Below, one piece after another: positions 8,046 through 17,072 of a stretch of DNA of 64,000 nucleotides. Both the position numbers and the translations under genes were made by a program. The notes below the pieces were generated by a model that worked only from the letters and a program-made list of their open reading frames with translations, was not told the DNA's origin and did no database searches. The stretch lies in NCBI GenBank assembly GCA_024742455.1, contig JANSYL010000007.1, positions 1 to 64,000 on the forward strand. The letters are read 5' to 3'. Position 1 is the first letter of the stretch. Each line of letters opens with the position of its first letter. This DNA is from Paracoccaceae bacterium (GTDB lineage Bacteria; Pseudomonadota; Alphaproteobacteria; Rhodobacterales; Rhodobacteraceae).

Positions 8046-8816
8046 ATGCCCCGAAGCGACAGAGATATCGTGACAGTGTCGCCCCCGACACTGGCCCATA
8101 CCGATTTTTCCGCCATAGATTGCGGCTTTTCCGAAACCCAGGCCGCCTATGACCGCGACTGGATCAGTGACCGGTTCGCCGATGGTCTGCAGATCCGGAT
8201 GTTTCAGGGTGAGGCCCGGGGGTACGTGATGTTCCAGCCCGGGCGGCTGAGCTGGCGCCCCATCGAGGGGGGCGACCGGGCCATCGTGATCCATGATCTG
8301 CGTGTCGCCGATGCGCCCGGCGCGGATGAGACGACGCGGCGCCTTTGGGACAGTGTCGAAAGCTTCGCGCGTTACTACGGATATGCCGCCGTTCTGGCCA
8401 TCGGCGGCGAAGGCTGTGGCGTCATCCCGAGGCTGCGCCGCCCGACCCACCGGTGGCTGAAGCTGGATCAGAGCGCCTGCGGGTCAGAGCTTTGGGGCCG
8501 CATCCTGCAGGGGCCGCTGGCATTGCCGCGCTTTCCGGACGATTTCGCGCAGCGCGTGCAACGGCTTGGCCCCGGTCTGTGCGTCCAGACCACGGGTGAG
8601 ATGGCCGATACCGACCGCAGGATCGCCGCGCTGCTTGCCGCGATGGGGCCCGAGCCGGTGGCCATCGACCGGCTGGCCGATGCCCGGGCCGTGCATCAAA
8701 GGGCCGTGCGCCCGGGGGCGGGATATTCGGTGGTGCTGGACGGGCGCGTTCTGGGCGGCGCCGATCTGGACGAGGCGGATGTTCTGCGGGCCTTGCACAC
8801 CGCGCGCCGCCGCTGA
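8046..8816 (+). CDS. Hypothetical protein with weak GNAT-like features
   Basis: A 256-residue soluble protein. The stretch ARGYVMFQPGRLSWRPIEGG and the following VIHDLRVADAPGADETTRRLWDSVESFARYYGYAAVLA resemble the middle strands and cofactor-side helix of acetyltransferases, but I see no clear acetyl-CoA R/Q-x-x-G-x-G/A loop. The C-terminal third (VVLDGRVLGGADLDEADVLRALH) resembles the tails of some predicted acetyltransferases. The start at 8046 has AAGGGA upstream; a longer in-frame start at 7959 runs into non-coding sequence. It stands alone between tRNA-Leu and the convergent apt gene. Function not assigned. Confidence 0.65.
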   Translation: MPRSDRDIVTVSPPTLAHTDFSAIDCGFSETQAAYDRDWISDRFADGLQIRMFQGEARGYVMFQPGRLSWRPIEGGDRAIVIHDLRVADAPGADETTRRLWDSVESFARYYGYAAVLAIGGEGCGVIPRLRRPTHRWLKLDQSACGSELWGRILQGPLALPRFPDDFAQRVQRLGPGLCVQTTGEMADTDRRIAALLAAMGPEPVAIDRLADARAVHQRAVRPGAGYSVVLDGRVLGGADLDEADVLRALHTARRR

Positions 8817-8831
8817 GCGACGGACCCGCCG

Positions 8832-9371
8832 CTAAAGCCCCTCATAGGCGACGAGGGCATGGACGGTCATGCCCAGCCCCTCGAGCTTGCGGCGCCCGCC
8901 GAGATCCGGCAGATCGACCACGAAGGCGCAGCCCACCACCTCGGCGCCCAGCCGTTCGATCAGCCGGATACCGGCCTCGGCCGTGCCGCCCGTGGCCAGC
9001 AGGTCATCGACCAGCAGCACGCGGTCCCCGGGGTTCAGGGCGTCTTCGTGAATTTCCATCACCGCCGAGCCGTATTCCAGCTCATAGGCCTGTTCATGGG
9101 TCCTGCCCGGCAGCTTGCCCTTCTTGCGGATCGGCACGAAGCCTTTCGACAGCTGATGCGCCACCGCCCCGCCCAGCACGAAGCCGCGCGCCTCGAGCCC
9201 CGCGACCATGTCGATCTTGGAGCCGACGAAGGGCGACAGCACCTGGTCGATGGCCAGCCGGAACCCGCGCGGGTCGGCAAACAGCGTGGTGACGTCCCGG
9301 AACAGGATCCCTTCATGCGGGAAATCGGGGATCGTGCGGATGTAGTCGGCAACGGTTTTCTGGTCGAGCAT
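8832..9371 (-). CDS. apt: Adenine phosphoribosyltransferase
   Basis: Converts adenine and PRPP into AMP. The protein has 179 residues, the normal length, with the PRPP-binding loop [17 protein letters not shown] and the family region [14 protein letters not shown]. The start is the ATG at 9371 ([11 protein letters not shown]); longer in-frame starts add a non-homologous extension. Together with mtnP 0.8 kb away on the same strand it forms a salvage route: MtnP releases adenine from methylthioadenosine and Apt returns it to the nucleotide pool. Confidence 0.97.
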   Translation of the reverse strand: MLDQKTVADYIRTIPDFPHEGILFRDVTTLFADPRGFRLAIDQVLSPFVGSKIDMVAGLEARGFVLGGAVAHQLSKGFVPIRKKGKLPGRTHEQAYELEYGSAVMEIHEDALNPGDRVLLVDDLLATGGTAEAGIRLIERLGAEVVGCAFVVDLPDLGGRRKLEGLGMTVHALVAYEGL

Positions 9372-9399
9372 GGGTGGGGGTCCTGAGAAAGCCTGAAGG

Positions 9400-10074
9400 T
9401 CAGAGGCGGGGATAATGACGGCGCAACGCGGCGGCATCCTGGCCGCGCAGCCAGACGGTTGCGTTGCGGTCTTCGGAAAAGATCGACCGGTCATAGGCGG
9501 GCGAGGCTATGTCGGTGGGCAGGCCGAGGGCCTGGACCATTTCCTCGAGCACGACCGAGGCGATCTCGCGCCGCCTGATGTCGCGGCTTATGGCGATGGC
9601 CGAGCCGTGGATGTCGCCGCCGCGCGACCGGATAACCACCCGGGCGATCGAGATTTCGGCACCGTCGAGATCGGCCACCCCGGTGCCGGTGACGCGCCCG
9701 CCCTGCGGGGTATCGACAAGATAGATCGGGATATCGACGGCACCTTCGCCGGGAAAGCCGCGTTCGAGGAACAGATGCGCGCCTGCGGCGTTGATCTCGG
9801 CAATGGCGCGGTCAATGGCGGCATCGACAAGGTCGAACTTGTAATCGGGAAATTCCGCATCGGCCTGCACGATGCCCACGGTCAGCGACAGCCGCACCTC
9901 CTCGGGCCAGCGGATGAAGGGTTTGGCGCAGTCGCCCCCCGGCGGCGCGGCGCAGGCGACCAGCCGGTAGAACGCCTCGTCCGAGATCAGGTCCGGCACG
10001 GCGATGTATTCCTGGGCGGAAACGGGCGCACAGAAGGCGGCGAAAACAAGGGCATATGCGGCACGCTGCAACAT
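9400..10074 (-). CDS. Exported DUF2927-type protein
   Basis: A 224-residue protein with an N-terminal signal peptide ([16 protein letters not shown], cleavage likely before QEYIAV). The mature part has two cysteines near its start ([11 protein letters not shown]), possibly a disulfide, and [13 protein letters not shown], which recalls the helix of putative metalloprotease-like DUF2927 proteins without a complete HExxH. The ATG at 10074 is used because it gives an intact signal peptide. It lies between mtnP and apt on the same strand and may be cotranscribed; a role in salvage is not suggested by its export. Confidence 0.75.
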   Translation of the reverse strand: MLQRAAYALVFAAFCAPVSAQEYIAVPDLISDEAFYRLVACAAPPGGDCAKPFIRWPEEVRLSLTVGIVQADAEFPDYKFDLVDAAIDRAIAEINAAGAHLFLERGFPGEGAVDIPIYLVDTPQGGRVTGTGVADLDGAEISIARVVIRSRGGDIHGSAIAISRDIRRREIASVVLEEMVQALGLPTDIASPAYDRSIFSEDRNATVWLRGQDAAALRRHYPRL

Positions 10075-10197
10075 GCCCCAGTGTTGGCAAGCCGCGCCCG
10101 CCTGTTCAAGCCTCGCGCGCAACCGCCCCCATCCTTGCTTCTCCGAACCGGTCGCCTGAGGCATCTGCCGGCCGCCACCCGCACCACACCCGAAGGA

Positions 10198-11070
10198 TCA
10201 GCCCAGGACCCGCCCCGCGACGGCGGCCAGTTTTTCCACCATTGCCGGGTCGCGTTGGTCGGGTGCGGTCAGGATCGCATGTTCCAGTGCCCGGTCGCAG
10301 CCATGGGGGCAGGGCGCGCGGTCGCCGCCAAGGCGGGCGGGCAGACCCTTGACCAGCGCGCGCGCCTTGTCGGCATTGCCTTTCAGGGTCTTGACGATCT
10401 CGGTGATGTCGACAGCCCCGTGATCGGGGTGCCAGCTGTCATAGTCGGTGATCATTGCGACCGAGGCGTAGCAAAGCTCGGCCTCGCGGGCCAGTTTGGC
10501 CTCTGGCATGTTGGTCATGCCGATCACGTCGCAGCCCCAGACCTCCCGATAAAGCTTTGATTCCGCGAGGCTGGAAAATTGCGGGCCTTCCATCGCCAGA
10601 TAGGTGCCGCCCTCATGCACCGTCACCCCCGCCGCGCGGGCGGCATCGGCGCAGGCCGCCGAAAGCCGGGGGCAGGTCGGATGCGCGACCGACACATGCG
10701 CGACCAGCCCGGTTCCGAAAAAGCTTTTGTCGCGCGCGAAGGTGCGGTCGATGAACTGATCGACGATGACGAAATCGCCCGGGGCCATTTCCTCGCGGAA
10801 GGACCCGCAGGCGGAGACGGAAATCACGTCCGTCACGCCCAGCCGTTTCAGCGCGTCGATATTGGCGCGGTAGGGCACGGTGGAGGGGGAATGGACATGG
10901 CCGCGCCCGTGGCGGGGAAGGAACACCATCGCCACCCCGTCCAGCGTGCCGGTCAGCACATCGTCGGAGGGCGTGCCGAAAGAACTGGTCGGGCGGATCC
11001 ATTCCGCCCCCTCCAGCCCGTCGATCTCGTAAACTCCGGACCCGCCGATGATGCCGAGCTTGGTTTGCAT
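10198..11070 (-). CDS. mtnP: S-methyl-5'-thioadenosine phosphorylase
   Basis: Phosphorolysis of methylthioadenosine to adenine and methylthioribose-1-phosphate, in methionine and adenine salvage. The 290-residue protein opens with LGIIGGSGVYEIDGLE and has RHGRGHVHSP, ISVSACGSFREEMAPGDFVIVDQFIDRT and EGPQFSSLAES, all characteristic of the PNP/MTAP family. An SH loop and a C-terminal cysteine-containing segment are present. It is divergent from the SulP transporter and likely heads a unit running through the DUF2927 gene to apt. Confidence 0.96.
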   Translation of the reverse strand: MQTKLGIIGGSGVYEIDGLEGAEWIRPTSSFGTPSDDVLTGTLDGVAMVFLPRHGRGHVHSPSTVPYRANIDALKRLGVTDVISVSACGSFREEMAPGDFVIVDQFIDRTFARDKSFFGTGLVAHVSVAHPTCPRLSAACADAARAAGVTVHEGGTYLAMEGPQFSSLAESKLYREVWGCDVIGMTNMPEAKLAREAELCYASVAMITDYDSWHPDHGAVDITEIVKTLKGNADKARALVKGLPARLGGDRAPCPHGCDRALEHAILTAPDQRDPAMVEKLAAVAGRVLG

Positions 11071-11320
11071 GGCGCCGCACCTTTCTGGTCAATGACCCAA
11101 GCAAGACATGGCGGCGGCACAGTGACAAGGGACAAGGGCGGCCCCCGGGCCATGGTTGCGTCACATGCATAACGGCTAGGCACGGGAAAAACTTTCTGCA
11201 CTGCAGCAAATGCCTTATACCCGGAAAGGACGTGAAACCGGTGGCCCCGCCGCTAGGTTACGGGTCCGGGCGGTCGGACAAGCCGCCGGCGTGCAAAATC
11301 TCCTTGAAGGGACACAGATC

Positions 11321-12946
11321 ATGACCCGCATTCTGGCGGCGGTGGCGAATGGCCGTTTTTCCGCCGATCTCTCGTCGCTTGGCGCGGGGATCGGCCTCGG
11401 TCGTATCCGGATCGAGGTTCTGGCGGGGCTGACCGTGGCCCTGGCGCTGGTGCCCGAGGCGGTGGCCTTTGCCTTCGTTGCGGGCGTGCACCCGCTGGTG
11501 GGGCTTTACGCGGCCTTCATCGTGGGCCTGATCACCGCGCTGATCGGCGGGCGGCCCGGCATGATTTCCGGGGCGACCGGTGCGCTGGCCGTTGTCATGG
11601 TCAGCCTGGTGGCCGAACACGGGGTCGAATACCTGTTTGCCACGGTCGTGCTGATGGGGCTGATCCAGATCGCCGCCGGGGTGTTCAAGCTGGGCAAGTT
11701 CATCCGGCTGGTGCCCCATTCGGTGATGCTGGGTTTCGTCAACGGTCTGGCCATCGTGATCTTTCTTGCGCAGCTGACGCAATTCCAGGTGCCCGGCACG
11801 GCCGAGCCATCCGGCCATGGCATGACGGGGGGGGAATGGCTGTCAGGGGTGCAGCTGTGGACGATGCTGGGCCTCGTCGCGCTGACCATGGCGATCATCT
11901 GGGTCATGCCGCGCCTGACGCGGGCGGTGCCCGCGCCGCTGGCGGGGATCGGGATCGTGGCCGCGATCGTCATCGTCTTCGGCATCGATGTGCCGCGCGT
12001 GGGCGACATGGCCTCGATCGAGGGGGGCTTGCCTGCCTTCCACATTCCAATGGTGCCGCTGAGCTGGGACACGGTCGAGATCATCCTGCCCTATGCGCTG
12101 GTGCTTGCGGCCATCGGGCTGATCGAAAGCCTGCTGACCCTGAACTTGGTGGGCGAGATCACGAACAGGCGCGGCGGGTCCAGCCAGGAATGCGTGGCGC
12201 AGGGCGTGGCCAATACCGTCACCGGGTTTTTCGGCGGCATGGGCGGCTGCGCGATGATCGGGCAGTCGATGATCAACGTGAATTCGGGCGCGCGCACGCG
12301 GATCGCCGGGATCGCGGCGGCGCTGTTCTTGTTGTCCTTCATCCTGTTCGCGGCCCCCCTGATCGAACGGATCCCGCTGGCAGCCCTTGTGGGTGTGATG
12401 TTCATGGTGGTGATCGGGACGTTTGCGTGGAATTCGCTGATGATCCTGCGCAAGGTGCCGCTGACCGACGCGGTGGTGATCGTGCTTGTGACGGCGGTGA
12501 CGGTGGCGACCGATCTGGCCACGGCGGTGGTCGTGGGGGTCATCGTCTCGGCGCTGGCCTATTCCTGGCAGAACGCCAAACGCATCCGCGCCTCCACCTA
12601 TCTGACGCCCGAGGGGGCCAAGGTCTACCAGGTGCAGGGGCCGCTGTTTTTCGGATCGGCCCAGGGGTTCGAAGACCTGTTCACGCCCGAGGCCGACCCG
12701 GCCCGCGTGGTCGTCGATTTCGCCGACAGCCGCGTGGCCGATCAATCAGCGCTGCAGGCGATCGAGAAACTGGCGGCGCGGTACGAGGCGGCAGGCAAGG
12801 AATTGCAACTGCGCCATCTCAGCCATGACTGCCACCGGTTGCTGACCCGCGCGGGCCACCTGATCGTCGACAGCGACGATGACCCCGATTACGGCGTGGC
12901 GGTGAACTACAACGTGCGCACGGGGATATTAAGCGGCGGACATTGA
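11321..12946 (+). CDS. SulP-family anion transporter with STAS domain
   Basis: An inner-membrane carrier of the SLC26/SulP family, moving sulfate, bicarbonate or other small anions. The 541-residue protein has about 10-12 hydrophobic segments, the family signatures VALALVPEAVAFAFVAGVHPLVGLYAAF and NVNSGARTRIAGI, and a C-terminal STAS domain from about residue 430 (VVVDFADSRVADQSALQAIEKLA). The start at 11321 follows GAAGGGA. The 250 bases between it and the divergent mtnP gene would hold both promoters. The substrate cannot be told from sequence alone; no carbonic anhydrase gene is adjacent. Confidence 0.93.
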   Translation: MTRILAAVANGRFSADLSSLGAGIGLGRIRIEVLAGLTVALALVPEAVAFAFVAGVHPLVGLYAAFIVGLITALIGGRPGMISGATGALAVVMVSLVAEHGVEYLFATVVLMGLIQIAAGVFKLGKFIRLVPHSVMLGFVNGLAIVIFLAQLTQFQVPGTAEPSGHGMTGGEWLSGVQLWTMLGLVALTMAIIWVMPRLTRAVPAPLAGIGIVAAIVIVFGIDVPRVGDMASIEGGLPAFHIPMVPLSWDTVEIILPYALVLAAIGLIESLLTLNLVGEITNRRGGSSQECVAQGVANTVTGFFGGMGGCAMIGQSMINVNSGARTRIAGIAAALFLLSFILFAAPLIERIPLAALVGVMFMVVIGTFAWNSLMILRKVPLTDAVVIVLVTAVTVATDLATAVVVGVIVSALAYSWQNAKRIRASTYLTPEGAKVYQVQGPLFFGSAQGFEDLFTPEADPARVVVDFADSRVADQSALQAIEKLAARYEAAGKELQLRHLSHDCHRLLTRAGHLIVDSDDDPDYGVAVNYNVRTGILSGGH

Positions 12947-12960
12947 GCGGTGCGAAGCAA

Positions 12961-13044
12961 GCAGGGCGAGCGCCTGTTCGTGGGGACGGCGTCGTCCATT
13001 GGGCTTGAACCGATGGCGCCACAATGAACGACTGCTCGCCCTGC
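12961..13044. repeat. Large nested stem-loop, copy 1 of a dispersed repeat
   Basis: Outer arms GCAGGGCGAGC (12961-12971) and GCTCGCCCTGC (13034-13044) pair perfectly over 11 bp. An imperfect inner stem surrounds a loop containing CTTGAACCGATGGCGCC. The same loop, with one base changed, occurs in the hairpin at 50975-51016. It sits between the convergent SulP and flavin reductase genes, so it may end transcription from both sides. Confidence 0.75.
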
Positions 13045-13111
13045 GGCTTTGCCGCGCTCCGGGCGATAGTGGGAGGAAGCTGAGGGAGTAGTATTACGTC
13101 CCGAAGGGCCG

Positions 13112-13717
13112 TTACTCACCCGGCCGCTTCAGGCTGAATGTCTCGCGGATCACCGAGTAATCGCGGTATCCCATCCGTGTCAGCGGGTTGAAGGACAGCA
13201 CGTCGAAGATGCCGTTCTTGAGGCAATCGTCACGCATATGCACGCCCGTGACCTCGCCGAAGACGGCGAAATTCGCCTCACCTGCCAGTTTCACGATCCG
13301 GGTCAGCTTGCATTCCAGGCTGGCCGGTGCCGCCGCCACCCGTGAACAGGCAATCGTTTCGCACGCGGCCCGGTCGATGCCCGCCAGCGCGAATTCATCG
13401 GTCTCCTTCTCCCACGGCCCCGAGGTCTGGTTCATCGCGTCGCGCATCGCGTATTCGACGACGTTGACACAGAAGACGCCCGTGTCGCGGATATTGGCGA
13501 CGCTGTCCTTGGTATCGCCCCGGTCCTCTTTCGCGCTCGTCGAGGCGAACATGACCTGCGGGGGCACGTAGGCCACGGCGTTGAAGAAGGAATAGGGGGC
13601 AAGGTTTTCCGACCCGTCCGCGCCGCGCGTCGAAATCCAGCCGATGGGCCGCGGGGTGACGATGGCGTTGAACGGGTTATGGGGCAGGCCGTGGCCGTCT
13701 TCGGGGCGGTAGAACAT
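13112..13717 (-). CDS. Flavin reductase family protein (FMN-binding split barrel)
   Basis: A 201-residue protein of the DIM6/NTAB flavin reductase group, which binds FMN in a split-barrel fold and often supplies reduced flavin to monooxygenases. The conserved opening is NPFNAIVTPRPIGWISTRGADG, followed by NLAPYSFFNAVAYVPPQVMFAS and the FCVNVV segment. No partner monooxygenase lies nearby, so its electron acceptor is unknown. It is transcribed away from the GNAT gene at 13792. Confidence 0.88.
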   Translation of the reverse strand: MFYRPEDGHGLPHNPFNAIVTPRPIGWISTRGADGSENLAPYSFFNAVAYVPPQVMFASTSAKEDRGDTKDSVANIRDTGVFCVNVVEYAMRDAMNQTSGPWEKETDEFALAGIDRAACETIACSRVAAAPASLECKLTRIVKLAGEANFAVFGEVTGVHMRDDCLKNGIFDVLSFNPLTRMGYRDYSVIRETFSLKRPGE

Positions 13718-13791
13718 GCGTGACTCCCTCGTTTGGCAACCGGGTAGCGCCGTGCTAGGCGGGATGCCAGAGCAAACGGGCAGTCCGCGCC

Positions 13792-14274
13792 ATGTATCAC
13801 CTGACCGACGAGACGCCGGAAGACCGGTGGGAGGTCGAGGCGCTTTACGATCTGTGTTTCGCGCCGGGGCGCGAGGCGCTGTCTTCCTACCGGCTGCGCG
13901 ACGGGGTGCCGCCGGTCAGGGGGTTGTGCCTTGTTGCGCGCGACGCCGATGCGATCCTTGCCGGCGCGATCCGGTTCTGGCCGGTCAGGGTAGGCCAGGC
14001 CGAGGCACTGCTTCTGGGCCCCATTGCCGTCCATCCGACCCAGCAGGGCGAGGGGCTGGGCGCGGCACTGATCCGCGAGGGCGTGGCCCGGGCCGAGGCC
14101 GCGCGCTGGTCGCGGGTGATGCTGGTGGGCGATGCACCCTATTACGCGCGTTTCGGTTTTGCCCGGCTGGACGGGGTGGAGATGCCGCCGCCCACCAACC
14201 CCGAACGGGTGCTGGGCCGGGGCGACTGGGCCGGGGTGACGGGCCGGGTGACGCGTTGGGGCGGCGCGGGTTAG
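13792..14274 (+). CDS. GNAT family N-acetyltransferase
   Basis: A 160-residue acetyltransferase. The central strand and cofactor loop read LLLGPIAVHPTQQGEGLGAALIREGVARA, containing the Q-x-x-G-x-G acetyl-CoA-binding motif. The following VMLVGDAPYYARFGFARLDG is the usual motif B end of the YhbS-like subgroup. The substrate is unknown. The start codon has no obvious ribosome site. The stop is 7 bases from the end of the convergent ptsP gene. Confidence 0.88.
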   Translation: MYHLTDETPEDRWEVEALYDLCFAPGREALSSYRLRDGVPPVRGLCLVARDADAILAGAIRFWPVRVGQAEALLLGPIAVHPTQQGEGLGAALIREGVARAEAARWSRVMLVGDAPYYARFGFARLDGVEMPPPTNPERVLGRGDWAGVTGRVTRWGGAG

Positions 14275-14280
14275 CCCGGC

Positions 14281-16524
14281 TCAGCCGTTGGCGCGCAGCC
14301 AATCCATGACCGGCCCGCGCACCGATTGTTCGCCGTCATTGCGCGCGGTCTGGATCACCGTCTTTACCTCATCGAGGTTCACCCGTCTGAGCAGCGACTT
14401 GACCGGCCCGATGGAAGCCGGGCGCATCGACAGGCTGCGCAGGCCCATGGCCGCGAAACACACCGCCTCGACCGGGCGGCCCGCGTCTTCGCCGCAGAAG
14501 CTGAGCGGGGTGCCCGTTTCGGCGCAGCGGCCCACGATCTGTTCGATGAAGCTGAGGAAAGACACGTTCAGCGTGTCATAGCGCCGCCGGACGCGTTCGT
14601 TTTCGCGGTCGGCGGCGAAGAAGAACTGTTTCAGGTCATTGCCGCCGATCGAGATGAAGTCGGCCAGTTCGAAAAACCGGCGCGGGGCGAAGGCCAGCGA
14701 CGGGGTTTCCAGCATCGCGCCGATCTCGAGCCTGTCGGGCAGGGCGCGGCCAAGGGCGGCCTCGCGGTCGATCTCGCGCAGGAGGTGATCGCGGGCGCGG
14801 GTGAATTCCTCGAGCTGGGCGATGAAGGGGAACATCACGCTGAGGGGGCGGCCCGCGGCCGCGCGGATCAGGGCCTGAAGCTGCATCCGCATCACGCCGG
14901 GTTTGTCGAGGCCCACGCGGATCGCGCGCCAGCCGAGAGCGGGGTTGGGTTCGTCCTGACGCTTCATGTAGGGCAGGACCTTGTCTGACCCGATATCGAG
15001 GGTGCGGAACACGACCTTCTTTTCGCCGGCGGCATCCATCACGCGGGCATAAAGCGCGGCCAGTTCCCCCCGGCGGGGCACCTTGTTGCGGGTCAGGAAT
15101 TGCAGTTCGGTGCGGAACAGGCCCACCCCGTCGGCCCCGGATGAGGGGAGCGAGGGCAGATCGGCCATCAGCCCCGCGTTCATCTGCAGGCTGACGATCG
15201 TGCCGCATGTCGCCCGGGCCGGTTTGTCACGGATCGAGGCATAGCGTTCCTGCGCCGCGGCCTGCATCGCCATCTTGTCGCGAAAGGCGCTGGCGACGGT
15301 ATCCTCGGGGCGCAGATGCACGATGCCCTGGTCGGCATCGACGAGGATCGGGTCACCGTTCAGCGCCTCGGTGGTGATGCGGGTGGCGTTGATGACGAGG
15401 GGGATGGCCAGTGCGCGGGCGACGATGGCCGCATGCGAGCCCACCGATCCTTCCTCGAGCACGACACCGCGCAGGCGGCGGCCGTAATCCAGCAATTCGG
15501 CCGGCCCGATATTGCGCGCCACCAGGATCGGGTCGTCGGGCAGGTCGGCGCCGGTGTCGCGGCCCTGGCCGGTGAGGCGGCGCAAAAGCCGGTTCGACAG
15601 ATCGTCAAGGTCATGCAGGCGGTCGCGCAGATAGGCATCGGGCACCGTTTCCATCCGGGCGCGGGCGATGGATTGTTCCTTTTCCACCGCGGCCTCGGCG
15701 CTGAGGCCGAGGGCGATGTCTTCCTCCATCCGGCGCATCCAGCCGCGGGACTGGGCGAACATCCGGTAGGCCTCGATCACCTCGCGCTGTTCGGTTTCCC
15801 AGGTGGGGGCGCGGTCGAGCATCTGGTCGATGTCGGCGCGCAGCAGATCCACCGCTTCGCGCAGGCGGGTCAGTTCGGCCTCGGGGTCGTCGGCCACGGG
15901 TTTGGTCACCAGCACACGCGGTTCATGAAGCCAGACATGGCCCATGGCCGCGCCTTCCTGCGCGCAGCCGCCGCGCAGCATCACCTGCTGCTGGTGGCGG
16001 GCGCGCATCGCCTGGCCTTCGCCGACGAAGGCGCCCAGTTCGGTCATCTCGGCGATGACCATGGCGACGACTTCGAGGGCATAGATCTCGTCGTCGGAAA
16101 ACTCGCGCGCGTCTTTCGACTGCACGACGAGCACGCCGAGCCGTTCGCCCAGCCGCTGGATCGGCACGCCGAGGAAGGAGGAGAACCGTTCCTCGCCGGT
16201 TTCGGGCATGTAGCGGAAGCCGCGTTCGGCGGGCGCGTTCGCGGTGTTGAGGGGCTGGGCGCGTTTGGCGACCCGGCCCACCAGACCTTCGCCGAGGCGC
16301 ATCCGGGTGACGTGGACGGCCTCCTGCGCGAGGCCCTGGGTTGCGCAAAGCTCAAGCGTGTCGCCGTCGCGCAGCAGGTAGATGGAACAGACCTCGGTCC
16401 CCATCGAATCGGCGATGAGATGCGTGATCCGGTCCAGCCGTTCCTGACCGGCGGCGGCGTCGGCCATGACCGCCTGCAAACGGCTGAGCAGTTTGCGGCT
16501 TTCGGTTTCAGACCCTTGCGCCAT
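14281..16524 (-). CDS. ptsP: Phosphoenolpyruvate-protein phosphotransferase of the nitrogen PTS
   Basis: Enzyme I of the regulatory phosphotransferase system: it takes phosphate from PEP and passes it to the NPr protein. The 747-residue protein has an N-terminal GAF domain (about residues 20-160), the PEP-utiliser N-terminal region, the phosphohistidine segment GSVGSHAAIVARALAIPLV, and the C-terminal PEP-binding barrel with VGLFRTELQFL, FRTLDIGSDKVLPY and SFCGEDAGRP. The GAF domain separates it from the sugar-PTS enzyme I. The ATG at 16524 (MAQGSETESRK) is chosen. It lies downstream of lysC on the same strand, an association common in alphaproteobacteria. Confidence 0.95.
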   Translation of the reverse strand: MAQGSETESRKLLSRLQAVMADAAAGQERLDRITHLIADSMGTEVCSIYLLRDGDTLELCATQGLAQEAVHVTRMRLGEGLVGRVAKRAQPLNTANAPAERGFRYMPETGEERFSSFLGVPIQRLGERLGVLVVQSKDAREFSDDEIYALEVVAMVIAEMTELGAFVGEGQAMRARHQQQVMLRGGCAQEGAAMGHVWLHEPRVLVTKPVADDPEAELTRLREAVDLLRADIDQMLDRAPTWETEQREVIEAYRMFAQSRGWMRRMEEDIALGLSAEAAVEKEQSIARARMETVPDAYLRDRLHDLDDLSNRLLRRLTGQGRDTGADLPDDPILVARNIGPAELLDYGRRLRGVVLEEGSVGSHAAIVARALAIPLVINATRITTEALNGDPILVDADQGIVHLRPEDTVASAFRDKMAMQAAAQERYASIRDKPARATCGTIVSLQMNAGLMADLPSLPSSGADGVGLFRTELQFLTRNKVPRRGELAALYARVMDAAGEKKVVFRTLDIGSDKVLPYMKRQDEPNPALGWRAIRVGLDKPGVMRMQLQALIRAAAGRPLSVMFPFIAQLEEFTRARDHLLREIDREAALGRALPDRLEIGAMLETPSLAFAPRRFFELADFISIGGNDLKQFFFAADRENERVRRRYDTLNVSFLSFIEQIVGRCAETGTPLSFCGEDAGRPVEAVCFAAMGLRSLSMRPASIGPVKSLLRRVNLDEVKTVIQTARNDGEQSVRGPVMDWLRANG

Positions 16525-16666
16525 GACCCTCGCGTGCCGGCCCATCCATCTGGCCGTTTACCCGGGGATCAGGCATAGCGCGGGGTGGTGGCGTCGCGCA
16601 ACGGCGAAGGTGTTAACCGGGCGGCAAGTCATGCGCCCAGCAGGCAAAGGATAACGTCCGGCGTGA

Positions 16667-16918
16667 TCAGCAGGCGTGCATGAGGTCGCGGAAGACATGG
16701 CGCACGATATCATCGCGGGTCAGGCCGCGCGCGGCGAGATCATCATCGGAAAGCGCCTGAAGCTGTTCCACCTCGGACAGGCGGCGGTTCATCGCGGCAT
16801 TCAGCCAGGAAAAATCGGACAGCCCGGACACGAACCCGGATGCGAGGCGCGCGATCACGCGGACGACCGGCGCGGTGGCGGGCATGGAGGCGGGGGCGGA
16901 AGATGTGAAGGCGGACAT
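16667..16918 (-). CDS. DUF1127 family small protein
   Basis: An 83-residue basic, partly hydrophobic protein ending in the DUF1127 signature: NRRLSEVEQLQALSDDDLAARGLTRDDIVRHVFRDLMHAC. Such small proteins are abundant in alphaproteobacteria; some affect RNA turnover, phosphate metabolism or stress responses, but no role can be read here. The ATG at 16918 has AAGGG upstream. It sits between lysC and ptsP on the same strand. Confidence 0.85.
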   Translation of the reverse strand: MSAFTSSAPASMPATAPVVRVIARLASGFVSGLSDFSWLNAAMNRRLSEVEQLQALSDDDLAARGLTRDDIVRHVFRDLMHAC

Positions 16919-17072
16919 GGAAACCCTTGGATGCGTTGTGTTTCTGTTTCCTCCCTTGGGCATCCATTTAGCAAAGCCTGCCGCGACAGCCAGACCCGTG
17001 GGCGCAAATCCGCCCTGCACCAGATGCAAGCGTCAGCAGACCCGGGCGCAGGCGGCCTTGCAGGCCTTGCGG

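Noticed and set aside
12961-13044. tRNA or tRNA relic
   Set aside because: The reverse strand contains GGTTCAA, reminiscent of a T loop, but no acceptor stem, anticodon arm or CCA fits; the structure is a long hairpin instead.
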